Assembly (NCBI RefSeq): GCF_907165205.1
Contig: NC_058193.1
Span: forward strand, 35,353,521 to 35,417,520
Origin: Coccinella septempunctata
Lineage: Eukaryota; Arthropoda; Insecta; Coleoptera; Coccinellidae
Length of the DNA stretch: 64,000 bases
Direction of reading: 5' to 3'
Shown: positions 25,659 through 37,518 of the stretch, piece after piece
How the letters are laid out: every line of letters begins with the position of its first letter
Numbering within the stretch: position 1 is the first letter of the stretch
Translations under genes and position numbers: made by a program
The notes under the pieces: generated by a model
The model's input: only the letters and a program-made list of their open reading frames with translations
Database searches by the model: none
What the model was told of the DNA's origin: nothing

Positions 25659-26290
25659 TCATAAAAAATACATCATTATCGTTAAAGGAGTATTCCCTAT
25701 AACATACTTCGAAAGTTGAAGTTGGTGGTGAAATTTGAGACAGAACCAAATAGGCATAACTGGGAAGGGTAATAATAAAAATCGAACCAGGTGTAATGAA
25801 TTGTAATAAAAATGTTTTGTCAGAGTGATACTCACTGATTTGGCTAGTGTACTCTCTTCTGATATGGACGAAATCCAAATCTGTTACGTTCGTTATAATG
25901 GACCCTTTTCGAATGATCCCGTTCCTGGCAATTTCCCTTGGATCTACTCTCGAACGGATGTTTCCATAATAGGGAATTGGAATTCGGACTAAAGACGCAA
26001 TATTGAATGAACCAGTCAACACCCTGGACCCTGACTGTGAGGTAATGATAGCGGACATTGTAGCAAACTGCCCAGTGTCCGTTACTTACCCAATGTGTTT
26101 CATTCAGGGGATGATTTGTGATCTTCGGAAGTTTGCGTCGGATATCAGCGTTCGTACTAGGCGACATAGGTGTTTCATCGGTTCGAATATGTGGGAAACA
26201 GGGTCGGTACACCTTGTGGGACAGTTTGAGGATGCTTATTGGGGAAGTAGTTCGTGAAAAATGAAGTGAAAATTCATCAGTCCAACTCAT
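25659..26290 (-). CDS. Putative small three-exon gene, unknown function
   Basis: Minus-strand model: exon 1 26290-26090 (ATG at 26290, MSWTDEFSLHFSR), exon 2 26034-25836, exon 3 25759-25659 (TGA). Introns are 55 and 76 bp with GTAAGT/CACAG and GTGAGT/CCCAG borders. The first join is phase 0 and the total is 501 nt, 166 residues. Exons 1 and 2 read like real protein (IRTDETPMSPSTNADIRR; PYYGNIRSRVDPREIARNG). The third exon is weaker and could be wrong. No domain is recognised and no signal peptide or membrane segment is clear. It is convergent with hkb. An unspliced reading also stays open, so a chance frame remains possible. Confidence 0.45.
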
Positions 26291-27604
26291 GGTTTTGATT
26301 TACCTTTATCGTGAATTTTTAAGAACTTTACAAGCAACAGCAGCTTTATTCAACGAACGACATACTGGAAAAAATGTATTCTCTGCTTACATTGTGTAAC
26401 TGGTTGCCAAATTTGACGCTACAGGTTTAGACGGAAACAATAAGAAGGTGCATGAAGGAGACGAAGCGAGGGACGTGGCTGTCTTAGGTCATGTAGCAAT
26501 GGATCCGACCTTTAGTACTAGGTATCTGGTGTTTCACGCACAACAATCATGAGAATCCTTAATTAACATTAATTCCATCCTTATATGATACGATTGGTTC
26601 AAATTCAATCCAAGAATTCATTACTGCGATACAATTTTTGACAGAATTGAATGGGTGAAGATCTAATAGTTTCCTGGGAATGAATTTCTATTATTTCTCC
26701 AGATTTTATGCAAATTTGTTAAATACCTAGTATTTTTCTTCATCAACTTATGATATCCACCCAGAATCCATACAAAACAATAAATTGCAGACTGGCCATC
26801 GCTGGAAGATATCTGCACCTTCCAAATAGCTACTTGTTTGTTTAACCTATTGTCGCAACAACAAATAGCCAGTGAACGCCCCTAGAAACTCTTACAATTC
26901 CGAATAGTCAGGCACCTGTGCCAGAATAAAAGCCAAAGTCGTGGGAACCCAAGTTATAAATGCTTGACCCAGTGCTAAAATACCGAATGTTACGCTATAA
27001 TCTGAATTGGTTGTTCATTCAACAATAAAAAAGTCATTGATGCCGACGTAAAAGATTTTTTTGGCCCTTGAACCTCCCTTTCGGACACTTTGACTTTATT
27101 GGGGGCGTTCTTTTCCAAATCCATAGCTTTTTATATTACGAATCTCTGGGTTTACACGAGTTAAATCGCTCCTGAATGGGAATTATGATCGATCGAAGGA
27201 TCTTAGACACCTGAGCATTCTACTTTCGTTTTTTTTCGTTTCAAACTTTGATAGATCTCCGTTTGTGACATTGTTGTAACTGCAGTTAACGACTCGAACC
27301 AGAAATAATTTATGACGTATCTATTCTGCAGGTTTTTATTGGGAGATTGTTGTGATTCGTGTTTTATCTCGATGGACTGCTGGTGGTATTGTCATATTCA
27401 GCATTGTGTGATTTTCCCAGAGAGTGAAGAATTTGGACGAATGAGAAATGTTATCATCCTTCAACATTTTATTCTGTGAAGCACGGTGGTCATGTTGTCT
27501 CTGATGAATACCAAAGATGTCCTACCTCTAAAAGCAGCAACCACCCATACCATAATTCAAAAAGTGCCTTTACTTAAAAAACTACTCAGTTTTTGACGAG
27601 TGTA
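26291..27604. other. Intergenic, nothing recognised
   Basis: No coding, RNA or repeat feature could be supported here. Confidence 0.4.
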
Positions 27605-28840
27605 TCTCCCAGAAACATTAACGAAGATTTAAATCTGATACATATTCTAAAAGAGCAACTCTTCTGGTAGTAAATACCAAGATTTCATCTAGTTCGGTGG
27701 ACCCGTTTGGTCTTGAGGAAGTTTCAAGTGACCCCATCTTTTTGGGAATTTTTCGAAGGTAATCTTTCGAGTGGCGTATCTTCCAGGAAAATCATCGTAG
27801 ATCTAAGTGTGATACATATTCTGAAAGAGCAACTCTTCTAGTAGTAAATATCAAGATTTCATCTAGTTCGGTGGAGCCGTTCGGTCTTGAAGAAGTTTCA
27901 AGTGACCCAATCTTTTTGGGAATTTTTCGAAGGTCAATTTTCGAGTCGAGTATCTTCCAGGAAAATTATCGTAGATCTAAATGTGATACATATTCTGAAA
28001 GAGCAACTCTTCTAGTAGTAAATATCGAGATTTCATCTAATTCGGTGGAGCCGTTTGGTCTTGAGGAAGTTTCAAGTGACCTCATTTTTTGGGAATTCTT
28101 CCAGGAAAATTATCGTAGATCTTAATGTGACATACAATCTGAAAGAGCAACGTCTTTAGTAAAAAATCTGAAAATTTCATTCATTTTGGAACAACCGTTC
28201 GGTTTTGAGGAAGTTTCAAGTGACCCCATCTTTTTGGGAGTTTTTCGAAGGTCAATATTCGAGTGGCGTATCTTCCAGGAAAATAATCGTAGATCTAAAT
28301 GTGATACATATTCTGAAAGAGCAACTCTTCTAGTAGTAAATAGCAAGATTTCATTTAGTTCCTTGGAGCCGGTTGGTCTTGAGGAAGTTTCAAGTGACCC
28401 CATCTTTTTAGGAATTTTTCGAAGGTCAATTTTCGAGTCGCGTATCTTTCAGGAAAATTATCGTAGATCCAAAAATGATATACATTCTGAAAGAGCAACT
28501 TCTCTAGTAATAAATCTGAAAATTTCATTCAATTCTTCACAACCGTTCGGTCTTGAGGAAGTTTCAAGTGACCCCATCTTTTTGGGAATTTTTCGATGGT
28601 CAATTTTCTAGTGGCGTATCTTCAAGGAAAATTATCGTAGATCTAAATGTCAAATACATTCTGAAAGAGCAACTTCTCTAGTAATAAATATGAAAATTTC
28701 ATTCATTTCTGAACAACCGTTCGGTCTTGAGGAAGTTTCAAGTGAAGGTCAATTTTCGAGTGGCGTATCTTCCAGGAAAATTAGCGCAGATCCAAATGTG
28801 ATACATTTTCTCAAAGAGCAACTCTTCTTGTGATAAATCA
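27605..28840 (+). repeat. Tandem array of a 174 bp satellite, ~7 units
   Basis: The marker GAAAGAG (or a variant) recurs at about 27649, 27823, 27997, 28141, 28315, 28489, 28663 and 28812. Spacing is 174 bp five times, plus 144 and 149 bp for two units with deletions. Each unit carries GTAGATCTAAATGTGATA, CTTCTAGTAGTAAAT, CGTTCGGTCTTGAGGAAG and CATCTTTTTGGGAATTTTTCG. The last unit has a distinct CTTCTTGTGATAAAT variant, also found at the end of the array at 35770-37025. The spacing is a multiple of three and one frame stays open across units. Confidence 0.95.
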
Positions 28841-29400
28841 CGAAATTTCATAGAGCTCGGTGCAGTGGCGGTCCCAGGAGTGATACGCGCTACTTTTTCC
28901 AACCACTCTTTTCCTGATGGAAATCCTACCGCAAGCAATCCCTCTTAGGTTCAAGACAGAATCGATAAACTTGTTTTCGCGAGGACGAACGCCACATTTC
29001 TCGCGAAAATATCGTGTGATGGTCCACCTAACAATAAATCTCACATGCCACAACAACCCACAAACCTGACGCAACCCCGACTTCCCATCGAAAAGTGTCT
29101 CACGTAAAATGAATCTCGTACACAATCTCCGTCCCCAAACTGCGCTCATTGTGGCAGAGCACAATGAGATAAATCGAATTTTTCCGTCTGTCTGCGGTTC
29201 CTGTAATAATGGATGAAGAAGACAGTATCCCACTGCGATCGCTAAATATGTTGCCAGTGAATGAGTGAAATGATGGCGAATACCACACGCGGCGTCCAGG
29301 AAGCCAGAATTAGTTGCAATTTACACAAGGGTGTTATGGTTATGTTCCCCCCGTCATTCATCAATAAATATTAAACGACCCTTATTGCATAAATACGTGC
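28841..29400. other. GC-richer island after the satellite array
   Basis: The stretch is balanced in composition, in contrast to its flanks. Minus-strand open stretches (about 29233-28838) overlap in several frames and show no domain or splice logic, so a gene is not called; a non-coding regulatory role is possible. Confidence 0.35.
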
Positions 29401-32104
29401 TATGGTTAACGATCAAACGCTGCAACCATTTGAAATTCAAATGCAGATCCTAACGCTCGTAGCTTAATGAAGATAAACTCGTGATTTCAGCAATGAATGA
29501 TGAAAGGGAAAGCGAGAATTTTTCTTCCCCTTAAACCACAAGAAGATTTGCATGATGTCCAAATGATTTCTCCTACATAATTTGGAGTAGAAACCAGTTA
29601 ACTTTAACATTTATTAGGATAGATCCATGTGAAGATGAGCATACAATTTTTAATTTTTTTCGTGTTGTTAGGATCAAATAAATTGTATTTATCAGTAGAT
29701 GTATACTTTAAAATTCCATTGGACTTTCTATACTCTAAATATGCCTTAGTAAGCACACCATACAAGTAATCTGCCATCTAAGAACCCATGAGAATATCTA
29801 GGAGAGTAGTGAAATACCTTACACATATTATACCACAATCCATCCATACGAATCGCTATAAATTACGTCAGATGGTTGGCCACAAAAATGGACTATGGCG
29901 AAAATGTCATCAGTGTCCGAATTAAGTGATTTACACTAGTTTCATTCAGTCTGAACCATTCGAGCGAGTTCATTCACATTGTACACCAATTCACTATTTC
30001 TGAATGAGATGAGAGTTGGTCATTCATTCGGTTCAAGTTGTAGGTGAAGATATTCACTGATCTTGGTGGGTGGCGATCTTTTTGAGTTATTTATGTACTT
30101 TCGGACATTCTTCGATAAATGCTTCGGTATGGATTTTTATAGACCGGCGAAAATCGACTGACAAAATGCATTCACGTTTTTTCATCTATACGATTCTTTG
30201 GGTTGGGGTTTTATTTCTGTGGATCCTCGAATATGATGAGACGGAGAATGCTTTATGATATCCTTCAGGTATCGGTATACTGTTGGTATAATTTGATATG
30301 CTCAAAAATCAAAAGCATGTTTTGTTCACAATGAATTAGGGTCGTCTAGGAGCAAAAACAGTTTTAAAAAGTGTTCTTATATGAAATGTTCTATAACTAT
30401 TCAAAAACCTCCATTATATTAGGTCAGGAACGTTAATCATAGAGGAAACAATCAGAAACTTAAGGTTGAATTAAGCTTTTGTTTCCCTATCGTTGTAGAT
30501 GGAAAAGACAATTCGTGTTTAATAGAAGAAGAGGTCTAATTAGGGTTGATCATTAATTAACGCCAGATTTTCCTCAGAATATTCCCCAGTTCATTTAAAA
30601 CAACCATCTTTCTCTTTCAGCAGTCTCGGTGTTTGTTAATTTTTAAGTTTATATTCATTAAGTTCAATGGAATGAGCAAAAACTGAATAGTTGCGCAGAT
30701 GGGGCTTGTGGAATGTATAAATGCACAGGTAATTAAAAATAAACGTCTAGAAACCATCACTGAACCCCACATTCAAATGAAGAACAACTTTTCATCGAAA
30801 ATACACTGCTCAACAGCTGATAGGAATATTCGTTGCTAGATGTTTATTTTGATCAGATACTAGAGTATATTTAGTTGATATTCTTGTTCCTGTCGGAAAA
30901 AAATGAAGAGTCTCATAAAAAAAAACTGACTGATAATAAATTATGGTATTTTTCGTACTGTACCTAACTCTTAGAGCTATATCAGAAGTTCTAATACGAA
31001 AACTCGTCCAGAACAGTCTTTTAAAATTCATTTATTCATTCATATGATTGTCCCATTTTCTCCCGTCCGTTTTCACAACAAACTTCGTGAAAACCACTAT
31101 ATTTTCACACTTCTCGGATAAATAACTATCCCAGGATGCCATTCCAGTTCTGTTCACTTTCGAAACGTTGCGTCTCATGTCGTTCCATCTGTCAGTTCAC
31201 TGTCACGTCGCATGAAACTACAAGAAGTTTATTATATTTTGCTACTCCTGTACAGTAACGGATGGAAGTTATCGAATACGTTGGAAAATGTTTGATTTCC
31301 GGATTTCCATGAATGAACTTTTGAAACAGAACCTTGTGAAGATGACAGATAACCATCCCTGCTTGTAATTTCCACCTAAACTTACGTCCAGTTGCAGGAA
31401 AATCCATTAAAATTTAATACTCAATCAAAATGTGAATCATCCATTTTTCCCTTCAAAAATGAGAGTTTTAAATTTTGATGGGGCATCAAATTTCCTGAAC
31501 TGGACGTTAGGGTCGTAAAATTTAATTGTCTTATAAAATATACACTACCTATATACAGTGCATATTGGAATGAATTCATTAAATCAATTTTTAATCGAGT
31601 TCTTTCCATGAAAGATAGAGAAATAGTCACCAATCAACATCTTGAATAAAGCCAGAGTGCTACAGATTTTTTTGGTATTTTTTTTCAACATTAGATTTCA
31701 TCCTTGCTACTGGATAGGCTTCGTCGTTTTCCCTGATTTCTGAGTGTCTGGAAACGCAGAACAAAACACCGAGTTCATAGCTTGGTAATCATCAGGGGTC
31801 TAAAAAGATAAAACAAGGACATGAGTTCAAATTCTGAAAATATAGTGTGAGATACTCACTCAAAGTCCATGTTTTAACTTTTTAGACCTCTGGTGAAGTT
31901 ACACAAACAGTAGAGAAAGCTTAGGATTCAATAAATAGTAGATATAGACCACAGCCTTCTATGACTCCTCGATGTACCCGATATTTAACATCCAATCAGA
32001 ATAGGAAGGCTTTTCTAATGAGGTATCACACCATCGTTCCTATTCAAAATATGGGGGTTGGGCTTGTAAAACTAAGCATTGAAAAATGGTTTAATCGATT
32101 AAAA
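29401..32104. other. Intergenic, with two small inverted repeats
   Basis: No gene seen. Inverted repeats lie at 31380-31511 (arms with ACGTCCAGTT and AACTGGACGT) and at 31785-31910 (arms with GGGTCTAAAAAG and CTTTTTAGACCTC); both can form hairpins and are probably small palindromic elements. Confidence 0.5.
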
Positions 32105-32413
32105 TGAATTTCATTTAGGTATATGATGAATTTCTTTCCGACACAAGATATTACCCACGTCTTCCAGTTTTATCATTATGACCACTACGTACTATAAAAA
32201 TATTCATATTCAAGATGTGTAATATCACAGATTTAGTACGTTATTCTGTAGGTAATTTTTTTCGCAGGGATGCACTCTTTATGAAAACTTAAACTAGCTT
32301 TTTCTTATCAGGGCCGAATCAGAAAAGATTGTATAGGAAAAAGGTTGTTTCTTTTGATCTCAAGTATCTTCTGTTGAAATATTTTACGAGTCAAAGACTC
32401 ATCCTGTGTAAAT
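32105..32413 (+). mobile_element. MITE family B, left-truncated copy
   Basis: It contains the interior ACAAGATATTACCCACGTCTTCCAG and the right end with ATAGGAAAAAGGTTGTTTCT, ATCTTCTGTTGAAATATTTTACG and AGTCAAAGACTCATCCTGTG, matching the right half of the copy at 39883-40523. Confidence 0.75.
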
Positions 32414-35400
32414 TGGTTCTGCCGACCTACAGAGTCACTGTTTTGTATGCAATGTCCTCTGTATACTAAAAGGAAAGTGGGGGACTCTGGTACAAGCGGT
32501 ATACTTGCAGCTAAAATGGATTTGAAGAAGATAATGAAGCCTGTTTTTCTCGCATCAGTTAACCTACTCTCACTTTCCCTCTATATTAATTTCCTCCCTT
32601 ATAAGTCGAACATTTCCAACTCTCTTAAGATTCCAAATCTCAGGCGATCTACCCTAACTGATTTCAATACGATCAGCAATTCTAGCGCACTACATCGCCG
32701 ATCCTAGGGGTTCCCAACCATCCCGCATAACTTGGAAGTTTTATTCGGTGGAGAAAGTTTGGCAGAAATGCGCGAACACAAGGGCGGGTCCTGATCTGGA
32801 TCTCCAGAGGTCAAAGTCGTCAGGGGCCTTACCGCCATTGAGGCCCTGATGAAATCGTCAAATGTTCACCCTTAATTAAACCTCCTCCACTTTTTGCTGT
32901 TATGTGCAATTTTAAATAAGACGCATCGGTATTATGCAAGTATGTATAGGGATGTGTCCCCATCGATTCTGGAGGGGCGCGTGCGCAGTCCACCCGGACA
33001 GGGACCTTCATTCCAGACCGCGAGAATCAAGTGTGTTATGGCCCAATTTTCCCGATCGTCGCTTGTTCAGCCCTTTAATTTCGCATGTTTTCCTCGCTCG
33101 TGAAATACTCCCAGTTCCTGAAGTAGTATCGAGTGGCTTTCGTAGCATGAAGACTGAAGGAATTTTTCGCGAACCGCTCCGAGATCTGAGGAAAATTTTT
33201 TGAATTCGGCCGGATCCGGAAGAACTCCACGAACTTATTGAATGTTAAGTGTTCGAGGAAAATGCTGGGAATATTTGGAGTTAAGGTGAGTTGCCAAATT
33301 TAAAATTTGCAAGCTAAACTCTACGAAGTTCTTGAAAAATTTCGGGATCGATGAAAGTGAAATTTTTCACGAGAATTCGAATTTTACTGAAAGCATGAAT
33401 ATTTCTTGGATTATTTATATCGTGTTCTCATTCAATCAACGTGGATCAGAACTTTTTGAACTGAAATACATATATCGAAAACTCGGTGGAGAAATTAGAA
33501 AAAAGTTTTTCACTGAAAAGGATATCTATCTTTGTTCCTGATTCTGCTACAGACATACAGAATCTCCTAGGTGTTAATTGACCTCCTTTTATTCATCAAA
33601 AGTTTTGAATCAACCAAACTATTTATATTTCTCAATAACATTTCTTGTTCTTCCTTTCTCCTGAGCTTCCTTCAAGTTCATAAAAAGCATTATTGTACTA
33701 AGAACTCGAATTTTCCTCATGTATCGACGTTAACGATCAATCAAGTAACAATCGAAAAAAAAAAGAATCTGTGAGGTGCTGAAGTAGTTGAAGAGTTTGA
33801 TATTTTTAAATTTTAAGGAGTAATCAAAGTTGGCTGCTTCCAACGAAGCAACTTTCACTAACTTTTAATTGAAAATATTAAAAGCCTGTGTTCTCTGTAA
33901 TTGGATACGTGATTGATGATTCGATTGAAATAGCAGAGCACGAGATTCCACATAGGGGGTGATTCAAATATACATTACTTTTTGATGCTGTACAAAAATA
34001 GACATTAAGTTCGATATAATGGGGGCTCTGGAAATGCTGTCGCCAATTTGAAACTTTTCTATTGGAATAGTTTTTCTTCGGAAAAGTAACTTTTTCATTA
34101 CTGACAAATATAAGGAATCTTCTGAAACTGTTTAGAGTTTTCACTCTCAGTCTCTGAAACTATATATCTATCTTTCATCATTATACAGATGAAAATTTAT
34201 TATACTTTTGATGAAGGTAGTTCATATTGATTAATGAACTTTATGGTGATTTTTGTCAGTTAAAAAAGGAAAATTATCAATAAAATTTAATCCTACTTAT
34301 CTACTAATAGTCCTTTTGTATTTCTCTATTATAGAAAAAGTTATTTAGTAAGTGATTATCATGATAAAAAAATGTTTGACTCGGGAGTCATTTAACCTAA
34401 TTTCAATATGAAAAAAGGCATATCCTTCTACGAAAAATAATTCTGAAAGCCCTTGCCAGTCAATTTTAGTTCACAACGAAGACCTGTAATGAGAAAATAC
34501 CTAAAGCTATAGGTGCTATTCAAAATAGACAATAGCTTTTTTCAGTCGACATAATTCCTGATCAATTCATAGAATATGAGGTCCTGTAATTTTCACATTT
34601 CTTTTTTCAACCAAAAACTGTTGCAACTTTGAATATTGTCTCAGTAAGAATTGACGAAATGTCGAAAATGAGGTTGAAAAAGGCGGTCAATCAGACATCT
34701 TTCTTCTATTCCAAAATATAGGTCAATCACATGTCTCTGAAAACACAAACATCTGTTATTCTGAGACATCTGAATTGTTTGGGGAGTGATATAAAGACGA
34801 TGAGACAAGACCTCTCGAAAACCTTGAAAGAATATCTGAATTTTCATTTCAGTCCGAGATGAACACCCCCCTAGGGTGATGTCAAAAAATTTTGGAGCAG
34901 TCCCACTCTCCCACGATTGTTTGTGAAATAACTGCGAATTTATATTCCAGGCCGAAATATAGGGAGCGCGCACACAAGAGGCCGGGTTTTTTATATTTCA
35001 ACCGACTAGATGGAGTCTAAACAAATTGCCTTCATTTAACTCCCCGGTAACAGTTTTCGCTCTACTCTATTTCACGGACCACTCTAGGATTTATGGACTC
35101 ATTCGATGTGCACAAAAGCTCCTTCGCTTCCTGTAAATACGGAGGTTTTAGGAGGATTCTGTTCGATTCGAATCTGCATCGATCCGGCTAAAGTTTTTTG
35201 CTTTTCCGCTAGATAATTCTCGATCTTGACTCGCTAATTTATGGTGCCGTATCGGAATTGAGTTCAAATTAGTTTTAGGGAAACTGTTACGTACAATTTA
35301 TAGATTAGTAGAAGTCAGTATCTCCGCCAAAATCATTAATTTCCGGTAAAGTTTACCCTGTGTGTTTATTGCATTGCGAAATCTTTTGAGGGTTGCCTTT

Positions 35401-35769
35401 TTAGTGCCAAAACGGAAAAATTTCATGAAAATATGCTGGATGATTATTAGTGAATCTTTCAAATAATCCTGCTGAAAGATATATATGTTGAGATCCCGAT
35501 TATTTCAAAGCCATCCGTTTGAGATTTGCTGTTTCTTCTTCTATGCAACGAAAAATATTTTCCGATGAAAAACTCCGCATTGCCTCTGCCTTAACATCTT
35601 TAGGAAATGAGAAAAGTAAATCAGAACTGGAAGCTTCAACTCCAGCGGAACTTCCGCGTTTGAGATGTGATGCGAATCTGATATAAACTCTAGAGCACCG
35701 AAGCATTCGCCATATTGTTACTGTTTTTGAGTCCTGGTCGGAACTTACAGAAACTATCCAAGTTTCATA
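32414..35769. other. Intergenic, nothing firm
   Basis: No gene recognised. GC-richer islands at about 32740-33280 and 35000-35300 are the only compositional features. The former has overlapping open frames on both strands and no domain. Confidence 0.4.
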
Positions 35770-37025
35770 TAATTTCAACTCTTCTGGTAATCAATCTGAG
35801 AATTTCATCCATCTAGGTGCAAGCGTTCGGTCTTGACAAATTTTTAACTGAACCTACCTTTCTCAGGATTTTTCGATGGTCAGCTTTCGAGGCGTTTATC
35901 TCTCAATAAAAGTAACCGTAGATGCAAATGTGATACATATTCTGAAAGAGCAACTCTTCTAGTAATAAACCTGAGAATTTCATTAATCTAGGTGCAATCT
36001 TTCTGTCTTGACGAATTTTTAACTGAACCCATCTTTTCAGGATTTTTCGAAGGTCAGCTTTCGAGTCGTTTATCTCTCAATAAAAGTAACCGGAGATGGA
36101 AATTTGTTACATATTCTGAAAGAGCCACTCTTCTAGTAATAAATCTAAAAATTTCATCCATCTCTGCGCAACCGTTCGGTCTTGACGAATTTTGAACTGA
36201 ACCCATTTTTTTCAGGATTTTTCGAAGGTCAGCTTTCGAGTCGTTCATCTCTCAATAAAAGTAACCGTAGATGGAAATGTGATACATATTTTGAAAGAGT
36301 AACTCTTCATGTAATAAATCTGAGAATTTCATCCATCTCAGCGCAACCGTTCGCTCTTGACGAATCTTTAACTGAGACCATCTTTTTCAGAATTTTTCGG
36401 AGGTCAGCTTTCGAGTCGTTTATCCCTCAATAAAAAAAAGTATCAGTAGATGGAGATGAGATACATATTCTGAAAGAGCAACTCTTCTAGTAATAAATCT
36501 GAGAACTTCATCTATCTCGGCGCAACCTTTCGGTCTTGACGAATCTTTAACTGAACCCATATTGTTCAGGATTTTTCGAAAATCAGTTTTCGAGTCGTTT
36601 ATCTCTCAATAAAAGTAACCGTAGATGGAAATGTGATACATATTCTGAAAGAGCAACTCTTCTAGTAATAAATCTGAGAATTTCATCTATCCCGGCGCAA
36701 CCTTTCGGTCTTGACGAATTTTTAACTGAACCCATCTTTTTCAGGATTTTTCGAAGGTCAGATTTCGAGTCATTTATCCCTCAATAAAAGAATATGTAAT
36801 ACATTTCCATCTGGAAATGTTTTACATATTCTGAAAGAGCAACTCTTCTTGTAAAAATTTTATTTTTTTGGCACAACCGTTCGGTCTTGAGGAAGTTGTA
36901 ACTTGTAACTGATCCCATTTGAGAAGTTTTCGTCAAATTTCGCGTATCCAACAGGAAAATTATCGTGTAGATCTAGATGTGATACATATTCTGAAAGAGC
37001 AGCTCTTCTTGTGATAAATTCTCTC
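35770..37025 (+). repeat. Second array of the ~175 bp satellite, 7 units
   Basis: GAAAGAG recurs at 35944, 36118, 36293, 36472, 36647, 36833 and 36993. Spacing is mostly 174-179 bp, with 186 and 160 at the right edge. Units differ from array 1 by CTTGACGAATTTTTAACTGAACCC and CTCTCAATAAAAGTAACCG, so each array has homogenised separately. The array ends with the same CTTCTTGTGATAAAT variant as array 1. Confidence 0.95.
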
Positions 37026-37518
37026 AAGTTCTCAAAAAAGGAAGGGCATGGCTCCTAATACCATGATATGGTAGATGCGTTATTTGCTGATTAAAATAGA
37101 AATCACTGGCCTACTTATCCCAAATCAGTTCTCCAAATTGATAAAGAAAGATACCTGACATTCGTCGGGAGATATTTGTCTACCATTAAAACGAAGTCAT
37201 ACAGTTGAATATTTCAGTGCTTTTTCTAAAAATGAGAGTTGTATGATAATTTTTGATTTCAGAGAATGGAACGAAGGAGGAGGCTACCCTCTGAAGGATG
37301 ACCATCGAGTGTAACAAGCTAATATTCAAGAAAGTCCGATTCAAACAAGCCTTAGTACCGAAACCCAAAAGCAATAACTCAACAATGTCTAAAACCTTGA
37401 TCCTTATAATCGATTTAGATACGATATACCCCCTTCGCCCGCGCAAATATTCGGAGTTTTTCGTGAAAAAATGACGAATCCAAAATTCATCCCCACCCTC
37501 TGAACTCCCCACGTGAAG
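37026..37518 (+). other. Upstream region of Nmdar2-like gene
   Basis: No TATA box is evident in the 490 bp between the satellite and the ATG. A 5' UTR intron or a TATA-less promoter cannot be told apart by eye. Confidence 0.4.

Noticed and set aside
28838..29233. 131-codon minus-strand stretch
   Set aside because: Overlaps two other minus-strand frames and begins in the satellite flank; no domain or splice logic.
33571..33774. Search for CRISPR arrays or operons here and elsewhere
   Set aside because: The genome is eukaryotic; the regular repeats found are satellites and MITEs without spacers.
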